A DNA stretch of 64,000 nucleotides from NCBI RefSeq assembly GCF_024710485.1, contig NZ_JANJUQ010000041.1, positions 1 to 64,000 of the forward strand. The letters are read 5' to 3'. Position numbers and translations under genes: made by a program. This DNA comes from Flavobacterium sp. (GTDB taxonomy: Bacteria > Bacteroidota > Bacteroidia > Flavobacteriales > Flavobacteriaceae). The first letter of the stretch is position 1; every line of letters begins with the position of its first letter. This document shows, piece after piece, positions 35,038 to 44,400 of the stretch. The notes beneath the pieces are model-generated. The model made no database searches. It had not been told where the DNA came from and saw only the letters and a list, made by a program, of their open reading frames with translations.

Positions 35038-36606
35038 CTATTTCAATATCGCTTTCAACATCGCATCGTCTTTCAATAGGATTTGGTAATACTGATCTTC
35101 ACCAAACAGCTGACGGGCGAATTCTGCCGACAAGTATTTTTTTACCAAATTATCGTTATTCGCAACACTTATTCCTAAACCGGATTGGTCTAAGTAGGTT
35201 TGAAATCGGTTCACAATATTTTTATCTGAATAGAACTTACTTAAAAAGGCTTTAAAGTCGAGTCCTTTATAAGTGTTTCTGTTTTGGTCGATTTGTTCAA
35301 AAACAAAATAACCAATCAAGCCGGAATTGAGTACGTAACCTAAATTTTCTTCGCCTTTTTTCACTTCCAATGGTACAAAAATATCCGGAACGATACCGCC
35401 GCCGCCGTAAACAATGCGGCCTTTTTTGGTTTTGAATTTTAGGGAATCCGCCACTTTAATTTTGTCTTTGGCGTACAATTCACCACTTTCAAAGCGCTTT
35501 TCGAAATCGTGTACGTAGGCTTCACTATCGCCTTTGGTGTAAGGTTTTTGGATAGAGCGACCGCTTGGAGTATAATAGCGAGAGGTAGTTAATCGAACTG
35601 CAGAGCCGTCTTCAAAGCCCATTTCACGTTGTACTAAACCTTTCCCAAACGAACGTCGGCCAACGATAGTTCCGCGATCGTTATCTTGAATGGCGCCGGC
35701 CAGAATTTCACTCGCAGAAGCTGAGTTTTCATCAATTAAAACATACACTCTTCCGGTTTCAAAAATGCCTTCTTCGGTGGCAAACGTTTTGTTGATGGTG
35801 CCTTTTTTGTTTTTGGTAAATACGATAAGTTCTTGGTCTTTTAACAACTCGTCTGCAATTTCAACAGCTTTTTCCAAATAACCGCCGCCATTGTTGCGCA
35901 AATCGATGACCAAAGTGCTGATGCCTTGCTTTTTGAGTTGTTCCAAACCGTATCGGAATTCGGAATAAGTATTTTCAGCGAAGCGATTGATTTTAATATA
36001 ACCGGTAGTTTTATTCAGTTTTAAATACGTGTCAACACTTTTAATCGGAACCACGTCGCGTATTACTGGGATTTTTAGTTTTTTGCCCGTGCTCTTTCTG
36101 TACACAGTCAGCAATACGGTCGAACCCTCTTCGCCTTTGAGTTTATTGAACAAGCTGTCGGTGGGCAGTTTCCGTCCAAAGAGTTTCGATTTATCGGCAT
36201 ATAAAATACGATCGCCTGCCAATATTCCTGCTTTTTCGGCAGGGCCGTTTGCCAGTGGACGAACAACTGTTACGGTGTCTTTGTACATGTAGAAATTTAC
36301 GCCAATCCCAACAAAATCTCCGCGCATGAGTTCGGCTTCGGTGGATTGTTCGCTGGGCGGAATATAAACCGAATGCGGATCGAGATTGGCCAAAATGCTG
36401 TTCACCGTTAAGTCGACTATCGAATCCGAATTCACATGGTCAACATATTCATCGTCTATAAAGTCGATTAGTTTGTCTATTTTGGCTTTTCGGGCGTTGG
36501 CTTTGGATAAAGAGCGTTCCGGAAAATTGAGCATACCGCCAATCACGATGCCCAAAGCAACGCAAGAGAACAATAAAAGCGGCAAGTATTTTTCCTTTGA
36601 TTTCAT
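35038..36606 (-). CDS. C-terminal processing peptidase, S41 (CtpA/Prc) family
   Basis: 522 residues. An N-terminal membrane anchor (about 8-25) is followed by a periplasmic part with a PDZ domain (about 85-165; VGIGVNFYM, NGPAEKAGILAGDRIL). The S41 protease core comes next, with LVIDLRNNGGGYLEKA and catalytic serine S297 and lysine K322 (NSASASEI ... SFGKG, 25 residues apart as in Prc). A C-terminal helical extension completes it. The enzyme trims C-termini of periplasmic or outer-membrane proteins. It lies 26 bp downstream of the dCMP deaminase gene on the same strand. Its stop codon touches that of the convergent flavoprotein gene. Confidence 0.95.
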   Translation of the reverse strand: MKSKEKYLPLLLFSCVALGIVIGGMLNFPERSLSKANARKAKIDKLIDFIDDEYVDHVNSDSIVDLTVNSILANLDPHSVYIPPSEQSTEAELMRGDFVGIGVNFYMYKDTVTVVRPLANGPAEKAGILAGDRILYADKSKLFGRKLPTDSLFNKLKGEEGSTVLLTVYRKSTGKKLKIPVIRDVVPIKSVDTYLKLNKTTGYIKINRFAENTYSEFRYGLEQLKKQGISTLVIDLRNNGGGYLEKAVEIADELLKDQELIVFTKNKKGTINKTFATEEGIFETGRVYVLIDENSASASEILAGAIQDNDRGTIVGRRSFGKGLVQREMGFEDGSAVRLTTSRYYTPSGRSIQKPYTKGDSEAYVHDFEKRFESGELYAKDKIKVADSLKFKTKKGRIVYGGGGIVPDIFVPLEVKKGEENLGYVLNSGLIGYFVFEQIDQNRNTYKGLDFKAFLSKFYSDKNIVNRFQTYLDQSGLGISVANNDNLVKKYLSAEFARQLFGEDQYYQILLKDDAMLKAILK

Positions 36607-36631
36607 TTACGAGAAGAAATGGTACATTTGG

Positions 36632-37066
36632 TTATTCCAGCTCATCAATTTTGGTGACTTCCACACCGGCTTTTCTCAGGAAATCCAAACCCGATTCATC
36701 GCGGTAACCGTTGTGATAGACTACGCGTTTGATGCCCGATTGGTGGATTAATTTACTGCATTCTTTGCAAGGCGAAAGCGTGATGTACAGTGTAGCGTTT
36801 TCACAACTTTGTGTAGAACGGGCTACTTTGGAAATGGCATTGGCTTCGGCGTGTAAAACGTACCATTTGGTTAAACCTTCGTCGTCTTCGCAGCAGTTTT
36901 CAAAGCCTGAAGGCGTTCCGTTATAGCCATCGGAAATAATCATACGGTTGCGAACAATAATGGCGCCTACTTGTTTGCGTTTGCAGTAGGAGAGTTTGCT
37001 CCATTCGGCGGCAATTCTGAGGTAAGCGATATCGTATTTTTCTTGTTTCTTTTCTTTCATTTCCAA
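36632..37066 (-). CDS. dCMP deaminase (zinc-dependent)
   Basis: 144 residues. It converts dCMP to dUMP, feeding thymidylate synthesis. Zinc and catalytic residues: H72-A-E74 (LHAEANAI) and C100/C103 (SPCKEC). The substrate loop DGYNGTPSGFENC is typical of ComEB/dCMP deaminase rather than cytidine deaminase. It has a long leader containing a dispersed repeat element (37087-37160), with a promoter-like box beyond it. The S41 protease follows 26 bp downstream. Together with the ribonucleotide reductase, dGTPase and Tdk genes in the window it belongs to dNTP metabolism. Confidence 0.94.
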   Translation of the reverse strand: MEMKEKKQEKYDIAYLRIAAEWSKLSYCKRKQVGAIIVRNRMIISDGYNGTPSGFENCCEDDEGLTKWYVLHAEANAISKVARSTQSCENATLYITLSPCKECSKLIHQSGIKRVVYHNGYRDESGLDFLRKAGVEVTKIDELE

Positions 37067-37086
37067 AAGTTCAAATGGTTTTTCGT

Positions 37087-37160
37087 TTAGCCCCGATAAA
37101 CGTGGAAATCCTTTTTAAATGGGAACCATTTGAAAAGATTGGAACAGCTAGCGGGAAAAC
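37087..37160 (+). repeat. Dispersed TAGCCC hairpin element, copy a
   Basis: Left end TTAGCCCCGAT, then GTGGAAATCC. A 12-bp hairpin follows (CTTTTTAAATGG/CCATTTGAAAAG, 37111-37137), then ATTGGAAC and AGCGGGA. It is the shortest copy in the window and lies wholly inside the leader of the dCMP deaminase gene (minus strand). An outer pair TCAAATGGTT (37071) and AACCATTTGA (37123) can form an alternative stem. Confidence 0.75.
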
Positions 37161-37166
37161 GGATAG

Positions 37167-37174
37167 CAAATATA
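37167..37174 (-). promoter_or_regulatory. Putative dCMP deaminase promoter (-7 TATATTTG)
   Basis: On the minus strand TATATTTG matches TAnnTTTG, with TTTG (37191-37194) 16 bp upstream as a possible -33 box. Transcription from here would put the repeat element in the leader. Confidence 0.55.
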
Positions 37175-37199
37175 CCCAAACCTTTAGCTCCAAAACAAT

Positions 37200-37793
37200 T
37201 TATTTAACCCAAATTTCACTTTGCATAATCATGGGAATTACTACGCCGGCAATGAAAGCGGAAACTATCAAAATCCAGTCGCGTTTAGAGAATTTGAGTA
37301 AGGTTTGCACCACATAAGCCAACAGCAACGCTGCTAGTACTACAATGATTTGCGCGACTTCAATTCCTAAAGCGAATTCGAAGAGCGGTAACAATTTATC
37401 GGTTGGTTTACCGGTTAAGATGCTGTTGAAGTAGTTGGAAAAACCTAATCCGTGGATGATTCCGAAGAAAAACGTAATCATGCCGGTAACGGAAACGCTG
37501 TCTTTTTTAGCGGGTTTGCCGGTAGCTATGATGTTGTACAAAGCGGTAGCTAAAATGGTAATCGGAATTAGAAATTCGACAATTTCAGGTTTGATGGTCA
37601 AAATGTTGAACACCGATAAAAAGAGTGCTACAGTATGGCCTAAAGTAAAAAGTGAAACAAGAATTAGAATGCGTTTCCACGATTTGAATTCGTAAGGAAC
37701 GGTTAGTGCCAAAAGAAACAGTACATGGTCGTAGGCATTGATGTCGAGCACATGTTGTAATCCGATATTAAAGTATATCCAGAAATCTGACAT
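37200..37793 (-). CDS. HupE/UreJ family membrane protein
   Basis: 197 residues, six hydrophobic segments. The N-terminal block GLQHVLDINAYDHVLFLLAL, then LFTLGHTVALFLS and FFFGIIHGLGFSNYF, hold the conserved His/Asp positions of the HupE/UreJ family, whose members transport or handle nickel or cobalt. No hydrogenase or urease genes are in the window, so the metal role is only by family and this may be a general-purpose homologue. The gene precedes the dCMP deaminase on the same strand by 133 bp, but a separate promoter-like box lies between them. Confidence 0.85.
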   Translation of the reverse strand: MSDFWIYFNIGLQHVLDINAYDHVLFLLALTVPYEFKSWKRILILVSLFTLGHTVALFLSVFNILTIKPEIVEFLIPITILATALYNIIATGKPAKKDSVSVTGMITFFFGIIHGLGFSNYFNSILTGKPTDKLLPLFEFALGIEVAQIIVVLAALLLAYVVQTLLKFSKRDWILIVSAFIAGVVIPMIMQSEIWVK

Positions 37794-37913
37794 GGTAATT
37801 ATAGGTTGTTAGTGAGGTAAACTTACGATTAATTTTAATTGTCGTTTCAAAATAAATCCAAAAATCGATAAAAAACATTTGTAGAATTGATTTTCAGAAA
37901 CAGGAATTTGGCT

Positions 37914-37921
37914 TATATTTG
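37914..37921 (+). promoter_or_regulatory. Putative terB -7 promoter box (TATATTTG)
   Basis: Matches TAnnTTTG, 22 bp before the preferred ATG at 37944. This placement also argues against the longer in-frame start at 37887, which lies upstream of the box. Confidence 0.55.
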
Positions 37922-37943
37922 CCATATTAAAACCTATACCATT

Positions 37944-38375
37944 ATGTCTATTTCAGATTTATTTGACAACGAGTTTAAGAGCAGAAATAAGGGTCATTTT
38001 TCAGCGATTGTTCGTGTGGCTACAGCCGATGGCGATTTGACCAAAGAAGAAAAAGAATTCTTGGATAAATTAGCGGTTCGTTTAGAAATATCGCCGGCTG
38101 AGTATGAAGAGATCTTGGAAAATCCATTGAAATACCCAATCAATCCGCCTTATTTGCATGTACAGCGTTTAGAGCGTTTATACGACTTGTCACGTATGGT
38201 TTATGCTGATCACGTACTCGGACCAAAACAAAAAGAAATCTTAACCAAGTTTGCTTTGGCTTTAGGATTTACGCCGGGGAATGTGCCTTATATTGTTGAC
38301 AAAGCTTTGTCTTTATTAGTGATGAATGTGGATTCAGATACTTTTGTATATGAAATGACACATATGAATAAATAA
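37944..38375 (+). CDS. TerB-like protein
   Basis: 143 residues from the ATG at 37944 (MSISDLFDNEF). All-helical, with the acidic repeat signature of the TerB/DjlA-like fold: VRVATADGDLTKEEKEFLDK in the first half and SRMVYADHVLGPKQKEILTK in the second. Such domains bind metal and appear in tellurite-resistance or envelope-stress proteins, but lone TerB proteins in this phylum have no defined role and no other ter genes are present. It is a single-gene unit with its own promoter-like box and a strong bidirectional terminator. Confidence 0.85.
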   Translation: MSISDLFDNEFKSRNKGHFSAIVRVATADGDLTKEEKEFLDKLAVRLEISPAEYEEILENPLKYPINPPYLHVQRLERLYDLSRMVYADHVLGPKQKEILTKFALALGFTPGNVPYIVDKALSLLVMNVDSDTFVYEMTHMNK

Positions 38376-38390
38376 CAGCTTAAAAATATA

Positions 38391-38433
38391 AAAGAGAAGC
38401 CTGAATTAATTATTCAGGCTTCTCTTTTTTTTT
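38391..38433. terminator. Bidirectional terminator between terB-like gene and fbp
   Basis: Stem AAAGAGAAGCCTGAAT/ATTCAGGCTTCTCTTT (38391-38406, 38412-38427) with a 5-nt loop and T run. Directly after it lies a degenerate octamer string (CTCAGT/CACTCAGT/TGCTTAG/CTGCTTAG, to about 38470). Confidence 0.92.
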
Positions 38434-38467
38434 ACTCAGTCACTCAGTTGCTTAGCTGCTTAGTTAC

Positions 38468-39475
38468 TTAAACATGTTTAGCCATAAACTCTTCGGCTTT
38501 TTTGACCATGTTATAGCTGCCGCAAAAGAACGGTACGCGTTGGTGTAATTCGGTGGGCTGAATTTCCATGATTCTGCCGAAACCGTCCGAGGCTTTTCCG
38601 CCGGCTTGTTCTGCTATAAAAGCCATTGGGTTGCATTCGTACAACAAACGCAGCTTTCCGTTAGGCGATTTGGAACTGGTAGGATAAATATAAATACCGC
38701 CTTTGATCATGTTGCGGTGAATGTCGGATACTAAACTTCCTATGTAGCGGGATGTGTAAGGGCGATCGCCTTCCTCCAACTGGCAGTATTTAATGTAATC
38801 TTTTACGCCTTGCGGAAAATGGACATAATTCCCTTCGTTGATAGAGTAAATATTACCGTCTTTGGCAAATTGCATATTGGGATGCGATAAGTAAAATGTA
38901 CCAATGGCCGGATTCAAAGTAAAACCATTCACGCCGTGTCCGGTAGTATAAACCAACATGGTTGAGGTGCCGTAAATAACATAACCTGCCGCTACTTGTT
39001 GGGTTCCGGGTTGTAAAAAATCTTGAATACTAACCGGAGTCCCCACAGGAGTTACCCTACGGTAAACTGAAAAAATTGTTCCTACCGAAACATTCACATC
39101 GATATTGGAGGAACCATCGAGCGGATCCATCAACACTACATATTTGTTGCTGTGACTGTTGTCGGAACCGGCTACGGTGATGAAATCGTCGTTTTCTTCT
39201 GAAGCAATACCGCAAACAATTTCGCGGTTGATTAAGGTTTGAATGAACACTTCATTGGCGTAAACGTCCAGCTTTTGTTGGTCTTCGCCTTGAATGTTTT
39301 GGTCGCCTGCAGCGCCCACGATATCCACCAATCCGGCTTTGTTGACTTTGTAATTGACTACTTTGGCAGCCAAACGGATGGAATTGATAATTCGGGACAA
39401 TTCGCCCGAGGAATACTTGAATTCCTCTTGTTTTTCGATGATAAATTCACCTAAGGTTTTGTTGCGTTCTTCCAT
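38468..39475 (-). CDS. fbp: Fructose-1,6-bisphosphatase class I
   Basis: 335 residues. It hydrolyses fructose 1,6-bisphosphate in gluconeogenesis. The metal/phosphate motif [20 protein letters not shown] (114-133) is exact, and other class I marks are [60 protein letters not shown] and [14 protein letters not shown]. Length fits. It is monocistronic, convergent with the terB-like gene via a shared terminator and divergent from the GNAT/aspartate kinase pair. Confidence 0.97.
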   Translation of the reverse strand: MEERNKTLGEFIIEKQEEFKYSSGELSRIINSIRLAAKVVNYKVNKAGLVDIVGAAGDQNIQGEDQQKLDVYANEVFIQTLINREIVCGIASEENDDFITVAGSDNSHSNKYVVLMDPLDGSSNIDVNVSVGTIFSVYRRVTPVGTPVSIQDFLQPGTQQVAAGYVIYGTSTMLVYTTGHGVNGFTLNPAIGTFYLSHPNMQFAKDGNIYSINEGNYVHFPQGVKDYIKYCQLEEGDRPYTSRYIGSLVSDIHRNMIKGGIYIYPTSSKSPNGKLRLLYECNPMAFIAEQAGGKASDGFGRIMEIQPTELHQRVPFFCGSYNMVKKAEEFMAKHV

Positions 39476-39558
39476 TACGAAATCGTTGTAGTTGTGGGTG
39501 CAAATATCGCTAAAATTGTCTAAGAAAAAATCTATTCTGAAAAGAAATTATAAGTTGT

Positions 39559-39566
39559 ATTTTTGT
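39559..39566 (+). promoter_or_regulatory. Putative promoter box of GNAT-aspartate kinase operon (TATTTTTG)
   Basis: Matches TAnnTTTG, 50 bp before the ATG of the acetyltransferase and divergent from fbp. Confidence 0.5.
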
Positions 39567-39616
39567 GGTCGCGAGACTTTTAAATTGAAGGGTTTCGAAC
39601 TTAAAATTAACACCCG

Positions 39617-40117
39617 ATGAACATCCGAAAAGGAACCAAAGCCGACATGCCGGCGGTACTCGAGTTGATTCGAGAACTGGCTATTTTTGAAAAAGAACCC
39701 GATGCGGTTGTGGTAACCGTGGCCGATTTGGAGCGCGATGGTTTTGGTGAAAATCCACTCTTTTACACCTTTGTGGCCGAAGTAGAAGGTGACTCGAGCG
39801 ATAGCGAACAGGCGAAGCAAATTGTTGGCATGGCATTATACTACTACCGTTATTCTACTTGGAAAGGCAGAACCATTCACTTGGAAGATTTAATTGTGAA
39901 AGAGAAAATGCGTGGTAGCGGAATCGGCAAGGCTTTGTATACCAAAATTATCGAGCAAGGCAAAGCAGACAACGTTAGAAGAATCGAGTGGAATGTGTTG
40001 GATTGGAACACGCCGGCCATCGAATTCTATAAAAAATCGGGCGCCAAAATCCTGGCCGATTGGGATGTGGTGCAAATGGACGAACAAGGAATCAATGACT
40101 TTTTAACTAATTTATAA
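39617..40117 (+). CDS. GNAT acetyltransferase, SSAT/thialysine type
   Basis: 166 residues. The acetyl-CoA loop is RGSGIGKALY, preceded by YRYSTWKGRTIHLEDLIV and followed by WNVLDWNTPAIEFYKKSGA. Those two blocks are the signature of the spermidine/spermine or thialysine N-acetyltransferase (SSAT2-like) branch, so the likely substrate is a diamine or aminoalkyl-cysteine-like amino acid. It overlaps the aspartate kinase gene by one base (TAATG), indicating translational coupling, but the metabolic link between the two is not obvious. Confidence 0.88.
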   Translation: MNIRKGTKADMPAVLELIRELAIFEKEPDAVVVTVADLERDGFGENPLFYTFVAEVEGDSSDSEQAKQIVGMALYYYRYSTWKGRTIHLEDLIVKEKMRGSGIGKALYTKIIEQGKADNVRRIEWNVLDWNTPAIEFYKKSGAKILADWDVVQMDEQGINDFLTNL

Positions 40118-41370
40118 TGAGAATTTTCAAATTTGGTGGTGCGTCAGTTAAAGACGCTGATGGGATTAAAAACGTATTCAGTGTATTGGAAAAAGTAGGT
40201 CACGAAGACACACTTTTGGTGATTTCCGCTATGGGAAAGACCACCAATGCATTGGAAGTTGTGATTAAGAACTATTTCGAAAAATCGAACGAATTGCATT
40301 CTTCTTTACAAGAAGTCAAGAAATACCACTACCAAATTTTGATGGATTTATTTGAAGACGAAGAGCACGATGTGTACTTTGCCGTGAATAGTCTTTTTGC
40401 CGATTTGGAGTATTTTATCCGAAGCAACAAATCACCAAACTATAACTTTGTATACGATCAAGTGGTGAGTTTCGGAGAACTTATTTCAACTACGATTGTC
40501 AGTCATTATTTCGCCCAAGCCGGTTTGAAAAACAATTGGATTGATGTGCGCAATTTTATCAAAACCGACAATACCTATCGCGATGCCAATGTAGATTGGG
40601 AAAAAACCCAGCAACTCATTGCTAAAGGCGTTAAGAAAAAAGCGTTAAACATTACCCAAGGATTTTTAGGTTCTGATGAAAACAATTTCACCACTACTTT
40701 GGGTCGTGAAGGTTCTGATTATACTGCGGCTATTTTTGCCTATTGTTTGAATGCCGAAAGCGTAACCATCTGGAAAGATGTTCCGGGTGTGATGAATGCT
40801 GATCCGCGCTACTTTGAAAACGCCATATTATTGAATCAAATTTCCTATCGCGAAGCTATAGAATTGGCGTTTTACGGTGCCACAGTTATTCACCCGAAAA
40901 CTTTGCAACCATTACAAAGAAAGGAAATTCCGTTGCACGTCAAATCTTTTGTCAATCCGCTTTTGCCGGGAACCAGTGTTTCCAAAGGCAAAGATTTAGA
41001 GCCGCAAACACCGTGTTATATTGTTAAAAGAGATCAATTGTTAATTTCGTTGTCGTCTATCGATTTTTCCTTTATCATGGAAGAAAACATCAGCGAAATT
41101 TTTGCGCTGTTCCACCAATACAAAATGAAGGTAAGTTTGATCCAAAACTCGGCCATCAGTTTTTCAGTTTGTGTGGAAGACAAATTCGGCAACTTCAATG
41201 ATTTGAAAAATATCTTGGCCAAAAAATTCAAAGTAGCCTACAACGAAAACGTTTCTTTGTACACCATTCGCCACTTCAATAAAGAAGCCGCTGAAATGGT
41301 GGAAAAAGGCAAAACCGTGCTACTAAAGCAAATTTCCCGTGAAACTTTACAAGTAGTCACCAAAGAATAA
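40117..41370 (+). CDS. Aspartate kinase
   Basis: 417 residues. It phosphorylates aspartate, the committed step to lysine, threonine, methionine and diaminopimelate. The nucleotide-binding start is FKFGGASVKDADGI, followed by VVSFGELISTTIVS, GREGSDYTAAIFAYCL and WKDVPGVMNADPR, with the usual AYFGA-type block read here as LAFYGATVIHPKT. The C-terminal 115 residues form ACT-like domains, the usual site of feedback control by end products. It is monofunctional, without a homoserine dehydrogenase part. Asd, the next enzyme, is encoded at 20 kb. It is closed by a hairpin terminator. Confidence 0.95.
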   Translation: MRIFKFGGASVKDADGIKNVFSVLEKVGHEDTLLVISAMGKTTNALEVVIKNYFEKSNELHSSLQEVKKYHYQILMDLFEDEEHDVYFAVNSLFADLEYFIRSNKSPNYNFVYDQVVSFGELISTTIVSHYFAQAGLKNNWIDVRNFIKTDNTYRDANVDWEKTQQLIAKGVKKKALNITQGFLGSDENNFTTTLGREGSDYTAAIFAYCLNAESVTIWKDVPGVMNADPRYFENAILLNQISYREAIELAFYGATVIHPKTLQPLQRKEIPLHVKSFVNPLLPGTSVSKGKDLEPQTPCYIVKRDQLLISLSSIDFSFIMEENISEIFALFHQYKMKVSLIQNSAISFSVCVEDKFGNFNDLKNILAKKFKVAYNENVSLYTIRHFNKEAAEMVEKGKTVLLKQISRETLQVVTKE

Positions 41371-41377
41371 TTATACC

Positions 41378-41416
41378 AACCGCGAAGACCAAAATAATAA
41401 GTGTTCGCGGTTTTTT
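41378..41416 (+). terminator. Intrinsic terminator after aspartate kinase
   Basis: Stem AACCGCGAA/TTCGCGGTT (41378-41386, 41404-41412) with a 17-nt loop, then a T run. Confidence 0.85.
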
Positions 41417-41450
41417 ATATTAAAAAAGCCTATTTTTACGTTATTAAGAT

Positions 41451-44400
41451 ATGCTGAAAAAAGGGCTTTTATTGTTGATACTATTCACTTTTTCCGGGCT
41501 TTCGGCTCAGGAAATCAATTCGCTGTACCGAACCAAAAAAGTCCTGCCTTCCAAAGATACCATCGCCATTGAAAAAGTCAGCATCAGCCCGAGTTTCTTC
41601 AAACTGCTCACTCGTGAAGGCAAAGAAGTCGATACGTCATTCTACAAAGTCGATTTTAAAACCGGAAAGTTAGTTTTTAAAAGTAATTTCACGGTCACCG
41701 ACACCATTACCATTCGCTATTTTAACTATCCGGAATTTTTAACCAAAACCTACAGCATTTACGACCAAGACAAAGTGGTGCCCAACGAAGCGGGCTTTTT
41801 AGTAAAAACCAATCGCTCCGTAAAAAAGTTTGTGCCGTTTGAAGGCTTAAATACGTCCGGTAGCATTACGCGTGGCGTAACCATCGGGAACAATCAAAAT
41901 GCTTCGGTTACTTCGAATTTAGATTTACAAATCACCGGGAAAATCTCCGATAAAGTCTCACTTCGGGCTTCGATTCAGGATTCTAACATTCCGTTGCAGG
42001 AAAACGGTTATTCCCAAAAGTTGGATGAATTCGACCAAATTTTCATCGAATTGTTTACCGATAAATGGAGCATACGCGCCGGCGATTTATTCTTGGAAAA
42101 CCGGCAATCGCGTTTCCTTAATTTCAACAAAAAAGTGCAAGGTTTGGCTACTCGCTTTACCTTAGGCGACGAAGATAATAAAACTGAAATTTTTGCTTCT
42201 GCCGCGTTGGTGCGCGGACAATATGCCAGAAGTACTTTTACCGGTCAGGAAGGCAATCAAGGACCATACAAATTGCGCGGCAATAACGGCGAGTTGTATG
42301 TGTTAGTGATTTCGGGTTCGGAAAGGGTTTATGTGAACGGAATTCTTAAAAAACGTGGCGAAAATAACGATTATATCATCGACTATAACGCCGGAGAAAT
42401 CACGTTTACGTCTTTGTTTCCCATCAATTCCGAAATGCGAATTGTAATCGAATACCAATATTCGGATAGAAATTACACGCGTTTTGTGACCTACGGTGGT
42501 GTAAATCATACGGCTAAAAAATGGAGTTTGGGCGGCTATTTGTATTCTGAAAACGATGTCAAAAACCAGCCGTTGCAACAAAGTTTGTCGCCGGAACAAG
42601 TCGACATACTCAACAACGCCGGAGATGACATCAACCAAATGAACGCACCATCGGCTTACCTCGATACGTATTCTGACAATAAAATTTTGTACAAAAAAGT
42701 CATTGTAAACGGCGTTGAGGTTTTTGAATATTCGAACAACCCGAACGACGAATTGTACAATGTGCGCTTTACTTTAGTCGGCAATAACTTAGGGAACTAC
42801 ATCCTAACCAATACTGCGGCTATCGGAAAAATTTACCAGTACGTTGAACCGGTAGCCGGCATTCCGCAAGGCAATTACGAGCCGGTAGTGCGATTGGTAG
42901 CACCGACGAAAATCCAAATCGCCACTGTTTTAGGGAAATACAATCCGAATGAAAAAACCGTAGTTGATTTTGAATTGGGCGTGAGCAACAACGACCAAAA
43001 TTTGTTTTCTGCTTTAGACGATGAAGACAATAAAGGTGTAGCCGGAAAGCTCAATTTCAAACAACGATTGCTAACCAAAAAATGGCAAGTGGATGCGTTT
43101 GGGAATTACCAATTGGTGCAGGAAAATTTCAGAACCATTGAGCGTTTGTTTAATATCGAATTCAACCGCGACTGGAACTTGACCACTTTCTCCGGAAATC
43201 AGAGTTTAATTGTGAACGGCTTGGATTTTATCCTGCCGCAAAAAGGGAAGTTGACCTATCAATTCGAGAAATTGGATTTTTCCAAAAGCTTTAGCGGTAA
43301 TTGCCATTCGGTAAATGGATTTTTCAAACTCAACCAATGGAGTTTACAACAAAATACCAGCGTATTGAACAGTGACGGGAATTTTGCCAAATCAACTTTC
43401 ATCCGAAATCAATCGCAAGCGCGCTATCATTTTAAAAAGAATTGGATTGGCGGAACGTTACGTTTGGAAGATAATAAAGAGCGTTTGGCGGCGACCAACC
43501 AGTTGTCTACTTTAAGCCAGAAGTTTACCGAATACGGTGCTTTTGTCGGCCGAGGAGATAGTACCAAAGTCTTTGTAGAGCTAGGCTATTTGCAAAGGGT
43601 AAACGACAGTTTGCAAAACGGCTCGGTAAAAAGAGTCAACACTTCGCAATCGTATTACTTAAAATCACGTCTGATTCAAAACGACAAAACCAATCTATCT
43701 TTGTTTGTCAATTACCGCAATCTGAAATTTGAAGCCGCCGACCGCGAAAACGAACCGTCGCTCAACTCCAGATTGTTGTACAACGATCAGTTTTTTAAGC
43801 AAAAGATGCAAGTTAGCACCGCTTACGAAAACACTTCGGGAACCATTGCGCAACAGGAATTTACCTATTTGGAAGTCGAACCCGGGCAAGGTGTTTTCAC
43901 TTGGATTGATTACAACAACAACGGGATTCAGGAGTTGCAGGAGTTTGAAGTCGCGCCTTTTCCCGACCAAGCCAAATATGTTCGGGTGTTTTTGCCGAAC
44001 CAAGTTTTTGTAAAAACGCATCAAAATAAATTCTCGCAGTCGCTCACTTTAAATCCGGCGCAGTGGCAAAACGCCAAAGGATTTAAAAAGTTCCTCTCGC
44101 ATTTTTACAATCAAACATCCTATTTAATCGAACGCAAAATAAGGAGAGAAGGCGGCAATTTCGATTTGAATCCGCTACCTAATAATGCAGACAACCAATT
44201 AGGATTGAATACCAGTTTCCGAAACAGTTTCTTTTACAATCGCGGGAAGCAAAAGCATTCGGTTACCTATAATTATACCCAAAACGAACTCCGCGCCTTG
44301 CTTACAGTAGGTTCACAATCCAGTCAAAATCAATCGCATCAGTTGCAGTATACGCATTTACTTAAGAATGTTTGGTTGTTTAATTTCGGAACAAAAATCA

